A stretch of DNA of 64,000 nt from Caballeronia sp. GAFFF1 (GTDB lineage: Bacteria > Pseudomonadota > Gammaproteobacteria > Burkholderiales > Burkholderiaceae): contig NZ_JALQEM010000037.1 in assembly GCF_023630705.1 (NCBI RefSeq), positions 212,215 through 276,214 of the forward strand, written 5' to 3'. This document shows positions 1 to 8,655 of the stretch, in pieces. A program made the translations under genes and the position numbers. Positions within the stretch are counted from its first letter, which is position 1. Every line of letters begins with the position of its first letter. The notes beneath the pieces are model-generated. The model did not search any database and was not told the origin of the DNA. It worked only from the letters and a program-made list of their open reading frames with translations.

Positions 1-715
1 CTGAGAAGGCGGCGACCGTGCTGGCGCTTCGCCCGTTGCGTAAATAGTCGATGAATATCTTGCCGACGCGATTCTTCGGGCCGAGCACCGCTGAAAAGCG
101 TTGCGGTACCACGCGGGTCATGTGCTGCGCGACCGCCTGTGAAAAGAGCTTAACCTCATCCCATCCTTGTCGGCGGGTGAGCGGCACGACGATGTGAAAG
201 CCCTTACCGCCGCTGGTTTTGGCGAAGGAGCGCAAGCCCAGCTCATCCAGTACCACCTTGACGAGCGAGGCCGCTTCGAGCATCGCGGACCACGGCAGGG
301 CTGGGTCCGGGTCCAGGTCGAAGATGACACGGTCTGGATGTTCGAGGTCGGGCGCCACGCCATTCCATGAGTGGATTTCCACGACGCTCATCTGCGCGAG
401 TCCGACTAGCGCGTCCGCGCTGTTAGCCACCAGCAGCGGCTTGTGCCCCGGATAGAGACTCACGGGCAACTCTTCGATGCCGGGGATGCGCGCGCGTTCG
501 GAGTGCTTCTGGAAAAACAGCTCGCCGGCAATACCGTCGGGCGCACGCACCAGTGCGAGCGGCCGGGCATGAAGGTAGGGCAGCGCCCATTCGGCGATGG
601 CGTCGTAGTAACGCACGATGTCGAGCTTGGTGCGGCCTGAGGCCTGATCCATCACGCGCTGTGGGTTGCTAATCTTGATGTCGCCGACGACGACCGTGCC
701 GCGCGGACCTGGAGC
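1..715 (-). pseudogene. ligD: LigD polymerase-domain fragment, open at left edge
   Basis: The minus strand encodes the primase/polymerase domain of an ATP-dependent DNA ligase D, the NHEJ partner of Ku. Recognisable pieces in order are KISNPQRV, TKLDIVRYYD, GELFFQKHSE, VIFDLDPDPALPW (the catalytic Asp pair), KTSGGKGFHIVVPL and KNRVGKIFIDYLRN. The frame stays open to base 1, so the C-terminus lies outside the window. There is no ligase or phosphoesterase domain upstream. The reading frame instead runs directly into a piece of a cation/proton antiporter. I read this as a 5'-truncated fragment joined to foreign sequence. The exact junction (near 715) is approximate. Confidence 0.75.
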
Positions 716-1083
716 CGATGCAAAACTGCCGATAACGACCATGAGACCCAGTTCGACGAAGCGCTCGTCTTCGACAGAGAAGCCCATCATGTTCTCCGCG
801 ATATAGGCGTGAGCCAATCCGGATCCTTCGCAGCTTCCTCCCGCTGACCTCGCTCGACCGAATCCAATACCTCGCCTGGCGGTTTCTCGCCGGTTGCCTT
901 CATTTCCTGTCGCCGGAGCGCCACACCCGCAACGAAGACGGCAATGAACGCGTAGCCATCGACGATCAAGGTCGCACCGTAGGCCAAGGCAACGGTGCCG
1001 AGCGCAAGAAAACCCTCCAGACCCAAAGCATGGTCGTACTTCGTGCGCAGCTTCGTCACAAGCACAACGACACCGGTGCCCAA
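716..1083 (-). pseudogene. Cation/proton antiporter (CPA1-like) fragment, frameshifted
   Basis: The segment GFLALGTVALAYGATLIV followed by DGYAFIAVFVAGVALRR resembles transmembrane helices of CPA1-type Na+/H+ antiporters. The frame then stops at 787. The family-like continuation (HAYIAENMMGFSVEDERF) is found in the adjacent frame from about 820, so at least one frameshift separates them. There is no N-terminal half: at about 1083 the homology stops and a piece of an Lrp regulator begins. At the other end it passes in frame into LigD sequence. It cannot make a working antiporter. Confidence 0.6.
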
Positions 1084-1088
1084 CGCCC

Positions 1089-1256
1089 ATCGTTTCCTAC
1101 GTCGGCATTGCCACCGCGCCGAGCGCCTGGGCCACCGTCGAACGCCAACTGGCGAAGGTCATCGAGATAGAAAGCCTGAGCTCCCTAAGCGGCGATTTCG
1201 ATTTCTTCGCGACGGTGCCCATATCGCTGAACTCTCGGCCGATGCGGACGCCGTAG
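1089..1256 (+). pseudogene. Lrp/AsnC C-terminal (effector) half, inverted
   Basis: On the plus strand, SYVGIATAPSAWATVERQL followed by IESLSSLSGDFDFFATV matches the RAM/effector domain of Lrp/AsnC regulators (beta-alpha-beta with the SGxxDF turn). It has no start and ends at a TAG at 1254-1256. The DNA-binding half of the same kind of protein lies immediately to the right on the opposite strand. The two halves therefore look like one gene split by an inversion with a breakpoint near 1235. Confidence 0.65.
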
Positions 1257-1441
1257 CCAGCGATAACGCCGAGCCGTTCCATCCGGCCGACGCGTGCGAT
1301 GACTGTGGTGCGCGCCACGCCGAGGCGTCGCGCAAGCAGGGCGACGCTCGTGCGGGAATCGTCCTGCAACTGGCGCAATAGATTGCGGTCTAGCGAGTCG
1401 AGCGAGTTCTCATCGTCCAATTCAACTCCTTGGGGAAACAT
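1235..1441 (-). pseudogene. Lrp/AsnC N-terminal HTH half
   Basis: Starting from an ATG at 1441, the protein begins MFPQGVELDDENSLDSLDR and carries the Lrp-type winged helix: LDRNLLRQLQDDSRTSVALL, RRLGVARTTVIARVGRMERL, GVIAGYGVRIGRE. After that the frame reads through about 45 unrelated residues to a stop at 1097. The missing effector half sits downstream on the other strand, so the gene is broken. The remaining peptide might still bind DNA but would lack the ligand domain. Confidence 0.65.
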
Positions 1442-1565
1442 GCGACGCGGCAAGCTGAGAGCACGCAGGTATCACGCGAGGGCATAGGCTGCCACCGACG
1501 AAATCCCTGCGAGGCCACGGAAACTCGAAACAGAGTGGAGGCTCACCAACTCGTCGACGCCCGTC

Positions 1566-1593
1566 TTGACAACATAAATAGATTATCTATTAT
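1566..1593 (+). promoter_or_regulatory. Sigma70 promoter with palindromic operator for the ammonia-lyase gene
   Basis: TTGACA (1566-1571) and TATTAT (1588-1593) are spaced by 16 bp, 30 bp before the lyase start. A perfect 13-bp palindrome, ATAGATTATCTAT (1578-1590), fills the spacer and overlaps the -10 box. Steric repression is the obvious reading, and the GntR gene at 3297 is the natural candidate repressor. The repressor assignment is inference. Confidence 0.55.
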
Positions 1594-1622
1594 CTATCGC
1601 ACGACGACAGCCGGAGAACGCA

Positions 1623-3278
1623 ATGCAACGTACAGTCATCCTCGATGGAGCGACCCTGACCGCCCAGGCGCTCAGCGACGTCGCACGCCACCACGCCCGC
1701 GTCGAACTATGTCCGACGTCACGCAATCTGGTGCAGGCGACGCGGGCCTATATCGAGGAAAAGTGGCTCAACGACACCGCGCCGCTGATGTACGCGTTCA
1801 ATACGGGTGTCGGCAGCCTCAAGAACCGCCGGATCGGCAGCGAGGACATATCGGCGTTCCAGCGCAATCTCGTCCTCTCACACTCGGCGAGCACGGGTGA
1901 CTTGATGCCCCCGGACGCGGTCCGGGCGATGATGGCGATCAGAGCTAACGCCTTTGCGAGCAATCGCTCGGGAGTCCGGGTCCAGATCGTCGACCGGCTT
2001 CTCGCCATGTTGAATCACGACATCGTTCCCGTAATCGCCTCAAAGGGCAGCGTGGGAGCCAGTGGGGACCTCGCACCACTGGCCATCATGAGCGCAGCGC
2101 TTATGGGGATGGCTGAGAGCAAAGTCCGGTTCCATGGGGAGATTGTGTCGGCGCCTGCCGCCTTTGAGCGGGCAGGGCTGCCTGCAACGATGGACGTCCA
2201 AGCGAAGGACGCTACGGCTCTCATCAACGGAGCAACGGCGTCGTTGGCCTACGCGGTGTTGGCCGCTTATGACGCCCGCGCAGTTCTGTCCGACGCGACG
2301 ATTTCGCTTGGTATGACGCTGGAGGCGCTAAGGGCCGAACTGTCATGCTTTGACGACCGAGTCATGCTGGCTCGCCCGCACTCCGGTCAGCGGCGGATAG
2401 CCGCGGCGATCCGGGCGGTCATGTGCGGGACCGAGCGGTGCAGAGAGGAGTCTAGAAGAGTGCGCTTGGACTCACCTGCTGGCGGTAACGGCGCAAGAGA
2501 CCGAGCCGCATTTGAACCACGTATCCAAGACGCCTATTCATTGCGGTGCGCGCCGCAGGTCTATGGACCCGCCCTCGACGCACTCGATTATATTGATGGC
2601 ATCCTGGCGACGGAAATGAACAGTGCGACCGACAATCCGCTGATCTTCCCTGACGCCGCAGGAGCCTACCAAGTAATCTCAGGTGGACACTTTCACGGTC
2701 AATACGTTGCTCAGGCAATGGATCTACTTGCACTGGTGATGACCGACCTCGGCGCTATCTGTGATCGACGCACTGCGCGTCTCATTGATCCAGCGTGCAA
2801 CTTCGGCTTGCCCACGAACCTCATCGCGGAACGGCCGGGCATCAACACAGGCTTCGCCGTCGTCCAGAGCATGGGTACAGGGCTGGTTCTTGAAAACGTC
2901 GCGCTGTGCAGCCCTGCCAGTGTGATAAGTCTGCCTGCGAAGGGCAACACCGAAGACCATGTTAGCAACTCCTGCTTTGCTGCGCGTCGCACGAGAACGA
3001 TTGTTGAGAACACCCAGTCCATTGTGGCCGCCGAGTTGCTGGTCGCCGCTCAAGCTATCGACCTATCGGACGCTCACCTGGCCGCCTATGCCCTTGGACG
3101 GGGAGCGTCCGCGGCTCACAGAGTGATTCGTGAGAAAATCCCCGCAACGCTTGGCGACGATAGATGGGTACACGACGACATCGAGGCCGTGCGCTCTATG
3201 GTCGTTCACGGCACGTTGAGGCGGGCGGTTGAGGCGGTATGCGGTCCTTTTTTTGGCGCCGTTGACTTACCGGCATGA
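1623..3278 (+). CDS. Aromatic amino acid ammonia-lyase (HAL/PAL family)
   Basis: Removes ammonia non-oxidatively from histidine or an aromatic amino acid, using the self-made MIO cofactor. The MIO triad Ala-Ser-Gly is at residues 146-148 inside VGASGDLAPLA, and the catalytic Tyr is Y57 in YAFNTGVG. Family blocks NSATDNPLIF and QDAYSLRC are present. TEDHVS keeps the Glu typical of histidine lyases rather than the Gln of plant-type PALs. At 551 residues it is longer than most HutH proteins (about 510). Residues about 258-300 are unlike the family, and alternative frames look better there, so a compensating frameshift pair is possible. SD-like GGAG precedes the ATG. No hutU/I/G genes are near, so an ordinary histidine-utilisation role is unlikely. 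The GntR gene 18 bp downstream probably forms a unit with it. Substrate is unassigned. Confidence 0.8.
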   Translation: MQRTVILDGATLTAQALSDVARHHARVELCPTSRNLVQATRAYIEEKWLNDTAPLMYAFNTGVGSLKNRRIGSEDISAFQRNLVLSHSASTGDLMPPDAVRAMMAIRANAFASNRSGVRVQIVDRLLAMLNHDIVPVIASKGSVGASGDLAPLAIMSAALMGMAESKVRFHGEIVSAPAAFERAGLPATMDVQAKDATALINGATASLAYAVLAAYDARAVLSDATISLGMTLEALRAELSCFDDRVMLARPHSGQRRIAAAIRAVMCGTERCREESRRVRLDSPAGGNGARDRAAFEPRIQDAYSLRCAPQVYGPALDALDYIDGILATEMNSATDNPLIFPDAAGAYQVISGGHFHGQYVAQAMDLLALVMTDLGAICDRRTARLIDPACNFGLPTNLIAERPGINTGFAVVQSMGTGLVLENVALCSPASVISLPAKGNTEDHVSNSCFAARRTRTIVENTQSIVAAELLVAAQAIDLSDAHLAAYALGRGASAAHRVIREKIPATLGDDRWVHDDIEAVRSMVVHGTLRRAVEAVCGPFFGAVDLPA

Positions 3279-3296
3279 ACATTTCACGAGTATAAG

Positions 3297-3971
3297 ATGC
3301 GCGAATCGACCAGTATGACCTTACAAGAACGGATTGCGGGGCGACTGGCGGATCGAATCGTGAAAGGCGAGCTGCAGCCGGGAGAGTGGTTACGGCAAGA
3401 TGCAATCGCCGCCGAATTCACCACCAGTCACGTACCCGTCCGCGAGGCGTTCCGTCGGCTCGAGTCGAAAGGCCTCGTTCAAAGCGTGCCGCGTCGAGGT
3501 GTACGGGTAGCCGACCTCGACGAGCCGTCAATCGTGGAGATCACAAGGATGCGGGCGGCTTTAGAGACGTTAGCAATGCGAGTGGCGATGCCGTTGATTC
3601 AAGACACCGACATTGCCGCAGCCACCGCTGCAATCGAGCGAGCGAATCGAGCTGTCGACATCGAAGAATGGGAACGTTGCAATCGTGAGTTCCACGAGGC
3701 CATTAGCCGACCGTGTGCCATGCCAAGGCTACTTCAGACGATCGACGAACTACACGTAGCACGCTTGCGCTATATGTACGCAACAGCACACGAAACGGAC
3801 TGGGACCCTCAGTCGCAGGAGGAGCACTGCCAGATCCTCGATGCAATACGCCAACAAGACGTAACAAAGGCGTGCGCCTGCATCGAACGACATATTCTCG
3901 ATTCCGTGGAGATCCTTATCAATGCGCTCCGCGACCGACAGCGAACAGTGAAAGTCCCGGTCGAAATCTAA
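3297..3971 (+). CDS. GntR-family transcriptional regulator (FadR/FCD subfamily)
   Basis: 224 residues. The winged HTH spans about residues 10-75 (ERIAGRLADRIVKGELQPGE, then TSHVPVREAFRRLESKGLV). An FCD helical ligand-binding domain follows (about 85-215), with the metal-site pattern of spaced His residues in CNREFHEAI, EEHCQIL and IERHI. FCD regulators usually bind a small carboxylate and repress the adjacent catabolic gene. It lies just downstream of the ammonia-lyase on the same strand, and a perfect palindrome overlaps that gene's promoter. The N-terminus could also start at the ATG six codons further in (MTLQER). Confidence 0.85.
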   Translation: MRESTSMTLQERIAGRLADRIVKGELQPGEWLRQDAIAAEFTTSHVPVREAFRRLESKGLVQSVPRRGVRVADLDEPSIVEITRMRAALETLAMRVAMPLIQDTDIAAATAAIERANRAVDIEEWERCNREFHEAISRPCAMPRLLQTIDELHVARLRYMYATAHETDWDPQSQEEHCQILDAIRQQDVTKACACIERHILDSVEILINALRDRQRTVKVPVEI

Positions 3972-4504
3972 TCGTCTTCTCTTGCGCTTGGTGAGACGGC
4001 ATTCATCAATTATCCAACCTTTCTTTAGGCACCCCACGGATACGTTGCTCGGATGTGGTGGTCAATGAAGCTGCCGGCTTTTCTAGGGACTTAGTAGGCC
4101 TAATGTGGTTGGAGCCGCGACTCCAGTACCGCTTCTCGCCCACCTTCGCCGTCACAGCGGCGAAACGGTTGGCTAACCAACTGCCCGCGCCGCCCTCGCC
4201 CGCAGCATAGACTAGCTTGGAAGACGGGTGACGTGTGATGAAACGCATCGCCTACCTCACCACCGCCAAAGCCGCTGATCGCCACAATCCGAACGCCAAG
4301 GCTCATCTTAGTTGCCTGCTCCCAAGGTCATCTAGAAGGATCATTTCATGGCGAGGGCGAGGTCACCGGCCAAAAAAGTCAATCCTCGCACCGTCGGATT
4401 CTCGACGATCGAGGCGAATGCCTCGACCTCGGGCGGACCAAGGAAGCGTCGACAACGGCATTGGTAGAGCAATCGCAATATAGGCGTCCGACGGCGCTAT
4501 GTGC
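3972..4504. other. Gene-free stretch, no recognisable content
   Basis: About 530 bp between the GntR regulator and a tannase-family pseudogene. Short open frames exist on both strands, but none shows a family motif, a convincing ribosome-binding site or a normal length. Given the decayed genes on its right, it is probably eroded coding DNA. Confidence 0.4.
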
Positions 4505-5618
4505 TCAACGCACACATCGAAACGAAGCAGCATCATTGACGTCACCGCCTTCGTAGCGGGCCCACTTCGGATAGTCGCATAGCGGTCGCGTGCGGCCCGG
4601 AACCCCAGCCGTATCGCTTGTCACTTGCGCAACTGGCGCCTTGTCTCGCTCGACCCACTGGGCGAGCGCCGACAGAGAATCCCAAGTGGCATTGAAGGTA
4701 CTGCTGGCAGCGTGTCCCATGCCGGGAATCTCGTAGAAACGCACGAACGAATCGACGCAGTCAACGCCAAATTGCGCTTGCAAGCGCATCGCACGCCTGC
4801 ATCGCCGCGTTGTACACGGCCTGGCGTTTCCCCACCGAGAGATACGCGCCCGGTTTCGCTAGGGCGCGGCTCATGCGCTGCCCTGCGAGCAGGGCGGCAG
4901 CATCGTCCCATGCCGGATACCATGCAATTGCACCGTCCCAGTCAGACGGCCAGCGTTGGATGGCCGTCACTGCCTCGCGCCCGCCAGTCGAGCCCCCGGC
5001 AAAATAGGCCTTGCTGGGCAAACGCGCATAGCGGGCTTTGATGATCGCCAGAGCCGCGTCGTGGGTTTTCTTCAACGCGTCGCCGCCGAAATTCTTCAAC
5101 GCCTCGTCGTTCGCACCGAAGCGTCCGTCCTGAGAACCCAACGCGTTAGCCTGATGGCCGGAGTCGCTGGCAAACGTCGCGTAGCCGCGACCGAGCGGCA
5201 CAGCTGCATCGACGGGACCATTGGGTACGTTGCCCGCCACATTGGGGATGGTGCCGTCGAATCCGCCGCCGCCGAACATCAAGACCTTGCCGTTCCACTG
5301 GGCGGGAAGCGCCACTCTGAACTGGATGTCGGGCGCGAACCTGTCGATGGGGGATATCTTGCCTGTCACTTCGCAGTAGTCCGGTAACGCGCTTGCACCG
5401 CTTCCGCTCGCGGTGACCGGCTTGACCGCAGTGACGCTCGCTCCGGATGTGGGCTCGCCAATTTCCGAAGCCGGCACCACAAAGCCTTGAAGACGTTGGC
5501 AGGCGGCTTCGTGTCCCGCTGGCGGCGTCGCACCGATGCTGTATGCCGAAACCGCGGAAGTGACGATAGCCGCGATCACGCGCGCGGCCCTCGCAATGCA
5601 GCACTGACCTGTTGCCAT
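4505..5618 (-). pseudogene. Tannase/feruloyl esterase family pseudogene
   Basis: The first 285 residues (ATG at 5618) have a signal-like N-terminus and tannase-family blocks: LPDYCEVTGKI, LMFGGGGFDG, GYATFASDSGHQ and the nucleophile elbow GGSTGGREA. The family normally has about 520-580 residues with a large insert before the catalytic His. Here the frame ends at 4761 soon after QACDAL. The true C-terminus (YEIPGMGHA with the catalytic His, and DVNDAASFRCVR) sits in another frame down to 4505. About 150-200 residues of the middle are missing and the frame is broken, so the product is not expected to be active. The intact relative would be a secreted esterase acting on phenolic esters. Confidence 0.8.
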
Positions 5619-5840
5619 AACGTCTCCTTATGGATAACGCCTCACGTGGGCGTGGCTTATTTAGCAGTAGCGGCATCGGCCGCGAACTGGCTTGACCCGT
5701 GGAGCGCGACCGACGCATGTCACCGGTGAAAGCCATTTGATAGTAGTGGCGGCATCTGGGCGGCGCGAGGTCAGATTCGGACTCGAAAAGGTGCTACGAG
5801 GACAATCTCAGCATGCTCGTCGCGGACGGGCGCGACGAGC

Positions 5841-5910
5841 GATCTGGCAAGGTCTGGCAAGGTCTGGCAAGGTCTGGCAAGGTCTGGCAAGGTCTGGCAA
5901 GGTCTGGCAG
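5841..5910 (+). repeat. Seven-unit 10-bp tandem repeat (GGTCTGGCAA)
   Basis: Five perfect GGTCTGGCAA units (5851-5900) are flanked by one variant on each side (GATCTGGCAA at 5841, GGTCTGGCAG at 5901). The unit length is not a multiple of three. The array abuts the IS3-family transposase remnant at 5911. Slippage could change its copy number. Confidence 0.95.
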
Positions 5911-6086
5911 AACGGCGCGGACGAAAGATTCAACGGCAAGTTCCGAGATCAACGTTTGAGCCTTAAATGGTTCTGGACGCGCGCGGAAGCGAAGATCGTG
6001 ATCGAAAGCCGCGCACGATCGGCAAGACTGCGTGTCGAGTCGCTTCTCGAGTAGGCGAATTCGTTGGCTCAACGGTGGCTGCGTGA
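5911..6086 (+). pseudogene. IS3-family transposase (OrfB) remnant
   Basis: ERFNGKFRDQRLSLKWF followed by RAEAKIVIES is the segment after the third acidic residue of IS3 OrfB integrase domains (compare ERFNGKFRDECL..WF in intact copies). The frame stops at 6054. The family-like ending EFVGSTVAA continues in a different frame to a TGA at 6084-6086. Only this C-terminal scrap of the element is left; no OrfA and no terminal repeats were found. Confidence 0.75.
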
Positions 6087-6537
6087 CATATCAGCGCTCG
6101 GCCGCGCGAGATAACACGACGATGCTGGCCCGATCAGTTGTGCTTCCCGCTAGGGAAGGGCGATGGGCTCGATGAGGGTCCAATGGGGCGTCGTCAGCTC
6201 TAGACCACGCGGCAATCTCATCGCGGCGGTAGAGGAAACACGCCGATGCGCGCATCGCCCAGCGTCGTTGAACGGCTCTATTGCTGCACATCTGTCAATG
6301 AGGACTCACACCATTTTCAAGGCGAAACGTTCCTCTTCAACGTTAGCGTCACTTAAAAGCTTTCGAAACCCGCCAAGAACGGACGACCGGCTTCGGACCA
6401 CTGATCGTCGACAAGCGCCTAGCGATGAAAGGCATGCGGGGCGTTTTTCATTCCGTTGTCGTCCCTGGGTCTAGCGTACTCGATACCCGGCTTCACTGGC
6501 CTCGCCATCGTGACGCGCCGCGCGCGGGGAGTTTGGT
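6087..6537. other. Gene-free stretch after the IS remnant
   Basis: About 450 bp with no convincing gene on either strand. It ends at the stop codon of the convergently oriented XRE regulator. Nothing structured was recognised. Confidence 0.35.
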
Positions 6538-7314
6538 TCACGCGGGCGTGTAGATCGCAAGTTTCAACGCAGGGTCGTCGTTCGCCTGAAAGCTCGCGTA
6601 ATCGTAGCGTTGCGCGCCACGCTCAGGATGGGTCAGCACCTTCTGCCCGGACGTGCCTCCTCGAACATCGTGCGCGTTCCACCATTTCGCGAACTCGGCG
6701 CTGTGCGAGCGAAGTCTTTCGACGAGTTCGACAAAGGCTGGATCGTCAGCATAGAGATCATGCGTTGCGCGAAACAACGCGATCATGCGACGCGCCTCGC
6801 TGGTCCAGGTCGCGCCGAATAGCCGTCGAGCATCCGGTTCGATGAACATGAACACCAGAATGTTGCGGTCCGGTTCGGCGAGACGGTCGAAGCCGAGCAG
6901 ATCGGCCGCCGCACCATTCCAGGCCAGCAGATCCCAGCGCCTGCCCGTGACATACGCGGGAAGCTCGAGTGTCGCGATCAGATTCGCGATGGGTCCCGGC
7001 ACGCTCTCGCGAGTGAAGGGCTGCCGATCGCCGATGCGTGCCAGTGCGCGCAGATGCGCCGCCTCGACTTTGCCGAGCCGCAGCGCGCGAGCCAGCGCTT
7101 CGAGCGTGGTATCGGACGGACTTACCGTGCGGCCCTGCTCGAGCCGCACGTACCAGTCCACGCCAATGCCCGCGAGTTCCGCCACTTCCTCGCGACGCAA
7201 ACCGGGCGTGCGACGCCGCCGGCCGCCGTTAGTGAGTCCCACGGATTCGGGACTCAGCTTCTCGCGCCGTGAGCGCAGGAAATCGCCAAACTCGCTTCGG
7301 CTCGCTTTTGTCAC
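6538..7314 (-). CDS. XRE-type HTH regulator with MmyB-like ligand domain
   Basis: 258 residues. The N-terminal XRE helix-turn-helix (about residues 8-80) has the class hallmark RRTPGLRREEVAELAGIG followed by WYVRLEQGR. The C-terminal part (about 105-250) is the MmyB-like PAS-fold domain, with the typical WDLLAWNGAAADLLG segment. Such regulators usually control a neighbouring, often divergent, short-chain or medium-chain dehydrogenase. Here it is divergent from the MDR dehydrogenase at 7431, with 116 bp between the starts. Probable local repressor or activator of that gene. Confidence 0.85.
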   Translation of the reverse strand: MTKASRSEFGDFLRSRREKLSPESVGLTNGGRRRRTPGLRREEVAELAGIGVDWYVRLEQGRTVSPSDTTLEALARALRLGKVEAAHLRALARIGDRQPFTRESVPGPIANLIATLELPAYVTGRRWDLLAWNGAAADLLGFDRLAEPDRNILVFMFIEPDARRLFGATWTSEARRMIALFRATHDLYADDPAFVELVERLRSHSAEFAKWWNAHDVRGGTSGQKVLTHPERGAQRYDYASFQANDDPALKLAIYTPA

Positions 7315-7430
7315 GACCGTCCTTCCTGTAAAAGCAGGTACGCGGCAATCCCAGGATAGTGCTAGGCCTTGTTGCCGATTCTACGCCTGCCAGAATGGCC
7401 TTGCCTGACCACCATCAAAAGGAGACTCCG

Positions 7431-8510
7431 ATGAAAGCAGCCATTCTGCATACGCTCGGCGAGCCGCTTGCGATTGAAGATGTAGGAGATCCTTCGTTGG
7501 GTACCGGCGAAGTGATCGTCGACGTCGTTGCCGCGCCAGTACTGTCGTATGCGCGAGAAGTATTCAGCGGCGAGCGCCGCTACGCGATCGAATTGCCAAT
7601 CGTGCCGGGCTGCGGGGCTATCGGTCGCGTACGCGCGTTTGGCCCCGACGCCACACATCTGAGAACAGGCGACTGGGTTTTCTGCGACCCGACCGTTCGT
7701 TCACGCGACGACGCGCTCACACCCGACATTACATTGCAGGGGTGGAGTGCACGCGGCGACGGGGGATTGCGCCTTGCGCGACATTTCCACCACGGCCCGT
7801 TTGCCACACAAATGCGCGTGCCGACTGAGAACGCCATTCGCATCGGTGACATCGACCCCGACGATGCCGCGAAATGGTGCGCGCTCAACACCATGCTGGT
7901 TCCGTATGGCGGGTTGCTTGCGTCGAATCTGCAGGCTGGCGAGACATTGCTTGTGAGCGGCGCGACTGGGAATTTTGGCAGTGCGTGCGTCGCCGTTGCC
8001 CTCGCAATGGGTGCGCGCTGCGTGGTCGCGCCGGGCCGCAATAAAAGTTCGCTCGCGGACCTGCAAAGGCGGTTCGGGGAACGCATCCGTGCAGTGGAGC
8101 TGACTGGCAACGAGGACGACGATCGGGAACGGATGCGTGCGGCTGCCGGAGCCCCTATCGACTGCGTAATGGACCTGCTGCCGCCATCTGCGACCACGAG
8201 GACGGTGCGCGCGGCGGTGATGGCCGTGCGCCCCCACGGACGCGTTGTGTTAATGGGCGGTGTCGGCATGCTCGGCGGCGACGGCCTCGACTTGCCTTAT
8301 CCGTGGATCATGCGCAACGACATCACCGTGCGGGGCAAATGGATGTATCCGCCGGAAGCGGTCACGCTTATGACCGGCCTGGTTCGCGGCGGTCTGCTCG
8401 ATCTTGGTCTCTTCGACGTGACCTCCTTCAAGCTCGACGACGTGAACGAAGCCATCGGTCATGCTGCGGCGGATGGAGGCCCGTTCAGGATGACGGTCGT
8501 CCATCCTTAG
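7431..8510 (+). CDS. Medium-chain (MDR) zinc-type alcohol dehydrogenase
   Basis: 359 residues from the ATG with the SD AAAAGGAGA just upstream; an in-frame start 24 codons earlier lacks this signal. N-terminal GroES-like domain, then a Rossmann fold with VSGATGNFGSACVAVALAMG (about 160-180) as the NAD(P)-binding turn. VPGCGAIGRV fits the MDR core. The canonical zinc-ligand GHE motif is absent, so it may be a quinone-reductase-like or zinc-poor member. Predicted role: NAD(P)-dependent oxidation or reduction of an unidentified alcohol, aldehyde or enone. It lies alone, divergent from the MmyB-type regulator that probably controls it. Confidence 0.8.
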   Translation: MKAAILHTLGEPLAIEDVGDPSLGTGEVIVDVVAAPVLSYAREVFSGERRYAIELPIVPGCGAIGRVRAFGPDATHLRTGDWVFCDPTVRSRDDALTPDITLQGWSARGDGGLRLARHFHHGPFATQMRVPTENAIRIGDIDPDDAAKWCALNTMLVPYGGLLASNLQAGETLLVSGATGNFGSACVAVALAMGARCVVAPGRNKSSLADLQRRFGERIRAVELTGNEDDDRERMRAAAGAPIDCVMDLLPPSATTRTVRAAVMAVRPHGRVVLMGGVGMLGGDGLDLPYPWIMRNDITVRGKWMYPPEAVTLMTGLVRGGLLDLGLFDVTSFKLDDVNEAIGHAAADGGPFRMTVVHP

Positions 8511-8655
8511 ACCCCGCGCTTGCTGTTCGGTCAGGCGATGCGAGCGCGCCGGCATTCTTATGAGAACGCCAGGTCCGATCGCGTCTGACCGGTAAGGGCG
8601 AGTGTTCGCAGCAAGTCCAACGGTTCCGCGAGTCCACATCACCGGCTGCGCAGTG

